From the NCBI GenBank assembly GCA_030599405.1, contig JAUVOB010000096.1, positions 1 to 6,164 of the forward strand: 6,164 nucleotides of DNA, in the 5' to 3' direction. Origin of the DNA: Chloroflexota bacterium (GTDB lineage: Bacteria > Chloroflexota > Anaerolineae > Promineifilales > Promineifilaceae). Below, piece after piece: positions 5,663 through 6,164 of this stretch; position 1 is the stretch's first letter, and each line of letters starts with the position of its first letter. The notes beneath the pieces are model-generated. The model saw only the letters and a list, made by a program, of their open reading frames with translations, did not search any database and was not told where the DNA came from. Position numbers and translations under genes: made by a program.

Positions 5663-6164
5663 ATGACTTATTATTTCAAACTCGGTCAAATTCCCCATAA
5701 AAGACACACCCAGTTTAGGCAGAACGATGGTTCACTTTTCCATGAAGAAGTAATGGGGATCCATGGTTTTGCTGGAATTCAATCCATTCTATACCATGTC
5801 CATCCCCCTACTCAGATACGGCGTGTAACACTCGATACGGATGTCACCATCTCTTATGAATAATCCGGCCCACTCCGTCCGCGTCACCTACGAACCGACG
5901 GGATTCCGGAAGGTGGTGATTTGATTGGTGGACGGATTCCACTGATGGGGAATAACGAGGTAGTCCTCTACGTAGCCCGTCCAACAAAGCCGATGTCCTA
6001 TTGGTATAAGTTCGCCCATGGGGATGATATTCTATTCATTCACGAAGGAAGAGGATTACTCGAGAGCCAGTTCGGGACGATGCGATATGGGCCTGGTGAT
6101 TACCTGGTGATACCAACCGGGGTGATCTGGAGAGTCATACCGGAGGAGGGCGTGCCTCATAGGG
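5663..6164 (+). pseudogene. hmgA: Homogentisate 1,2-dioxygenase, interrupted by an in-frame TAA (3' end outside window)
   Basis: HGD is the Fe(II) cupin enzyme that opens the ring of homogentisate to maleylacetoacetate. Codons 1-66 give a clear family N-terminus: KLGQIPHKRHTQFRQNDGSL, EEVMGIHGFAG and ILYHVHPPTQ. Codon 67 is TAA (5861-5863). Without any frame change the next 100 codons continue as HGD: GPLRPRHLRT, EGGDLIGGRIPLMGNNEV, GDDILFIHEGRGLLESQFG and YGPGDYLVIPTGVIWRV, the N-terminal cupin-like domain. No other stop occurs before the edge. The interruption is thus a single nonsense codon; CAA, GAA or AAA would each become TAA by one substitution, with CAA to TAA the simple transition. 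The metal ligands lie in the C-terminal half, outside the window. The Shine-Dalgarno and spacing behind hpd are intact, so loss is recent or the base is wrong in the assembly. HGD identity is secure; whether the stop is real is open. Confidence 0.85.

Noticed and set aside
5861..5863. General recoding of TAA as a sense codon
   Set aside because: The Lrp-family gene ends with TAA at the expected family length, and no other gene here has an internal TAA.
5864..6164. A frameshift to explain the break in hmgA
   Set aside because: The HGD sequence continues in the same frame directly after the TAA, so no insertion or deletion is needed.

Overview
The window carries a tyrosine-degradation cluster on the + strand. 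Behind it lie an unrelated HD-domain phosphohydrolase gene (+) and a lipoprotein gene (- strand) that runs off the left edge. Base composition is close to balanced by eye. The organism cannot be fixed from one window. A lipoprotein with a Thr/Pro-rich linker and PPC-like repeats, together with an Lrp-type regulator, a LysN/ARO8-like aminotransferase and a short bacterial-type HPPD and HGD, would suit a Chloroflexota-like bacterium. That placement is a low-confidence inference.

Layout. Positions 1-1320 (-) encode the first 440 residues of an exported lipoprotein whose 3' end is beyond the window. Positions 1321-1507 are a divergent promoter region. Positions 1508-2488 (+) encode a complete SAMHD1/dGTPase-like HD protein. 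Positions 2489-2602 hold a near-consensus promoter and a perfect palindrome in front of an Lrp/AsnC regulator (2603-3100). The regulator is followed after only 6 nt, and in the same frame, by a PLP aminotransferase (3107-4351). A 123-nt gap with an inverted repeat and a strong Shine-Dalgarno site precedes HPPD (4475-5581). An 81-nt gap with another strong Shine-Dalgarno site precedes homogentisate dioxygenase (5663 to the right edge).

The pathway reads in order: the aminotransferase would give 4-hydroxyphenylpyruvate from tyrosine, HPPD would convert it to homogentisate, and HGD would open the homogentisate ring. The Lrp-family protein is the obvious candidate local regulator. Maleylacetoacetate isomerase and fumarylacetoacetase are not in the window and may lie downstream.

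The most notable observation is an in-frame TAA (5861-5863) at codon 67 of homogentisate dioxygenase. The same reading frame continues for 100 more recognisable HGD codons to the window edge, with no shift. If real, the pathway would stop at homogentisate, the precursor of pyomelanin. If not, it is a one-base sequence error. No mobile element, CRISPR array, tRNA or rRNA was seen.
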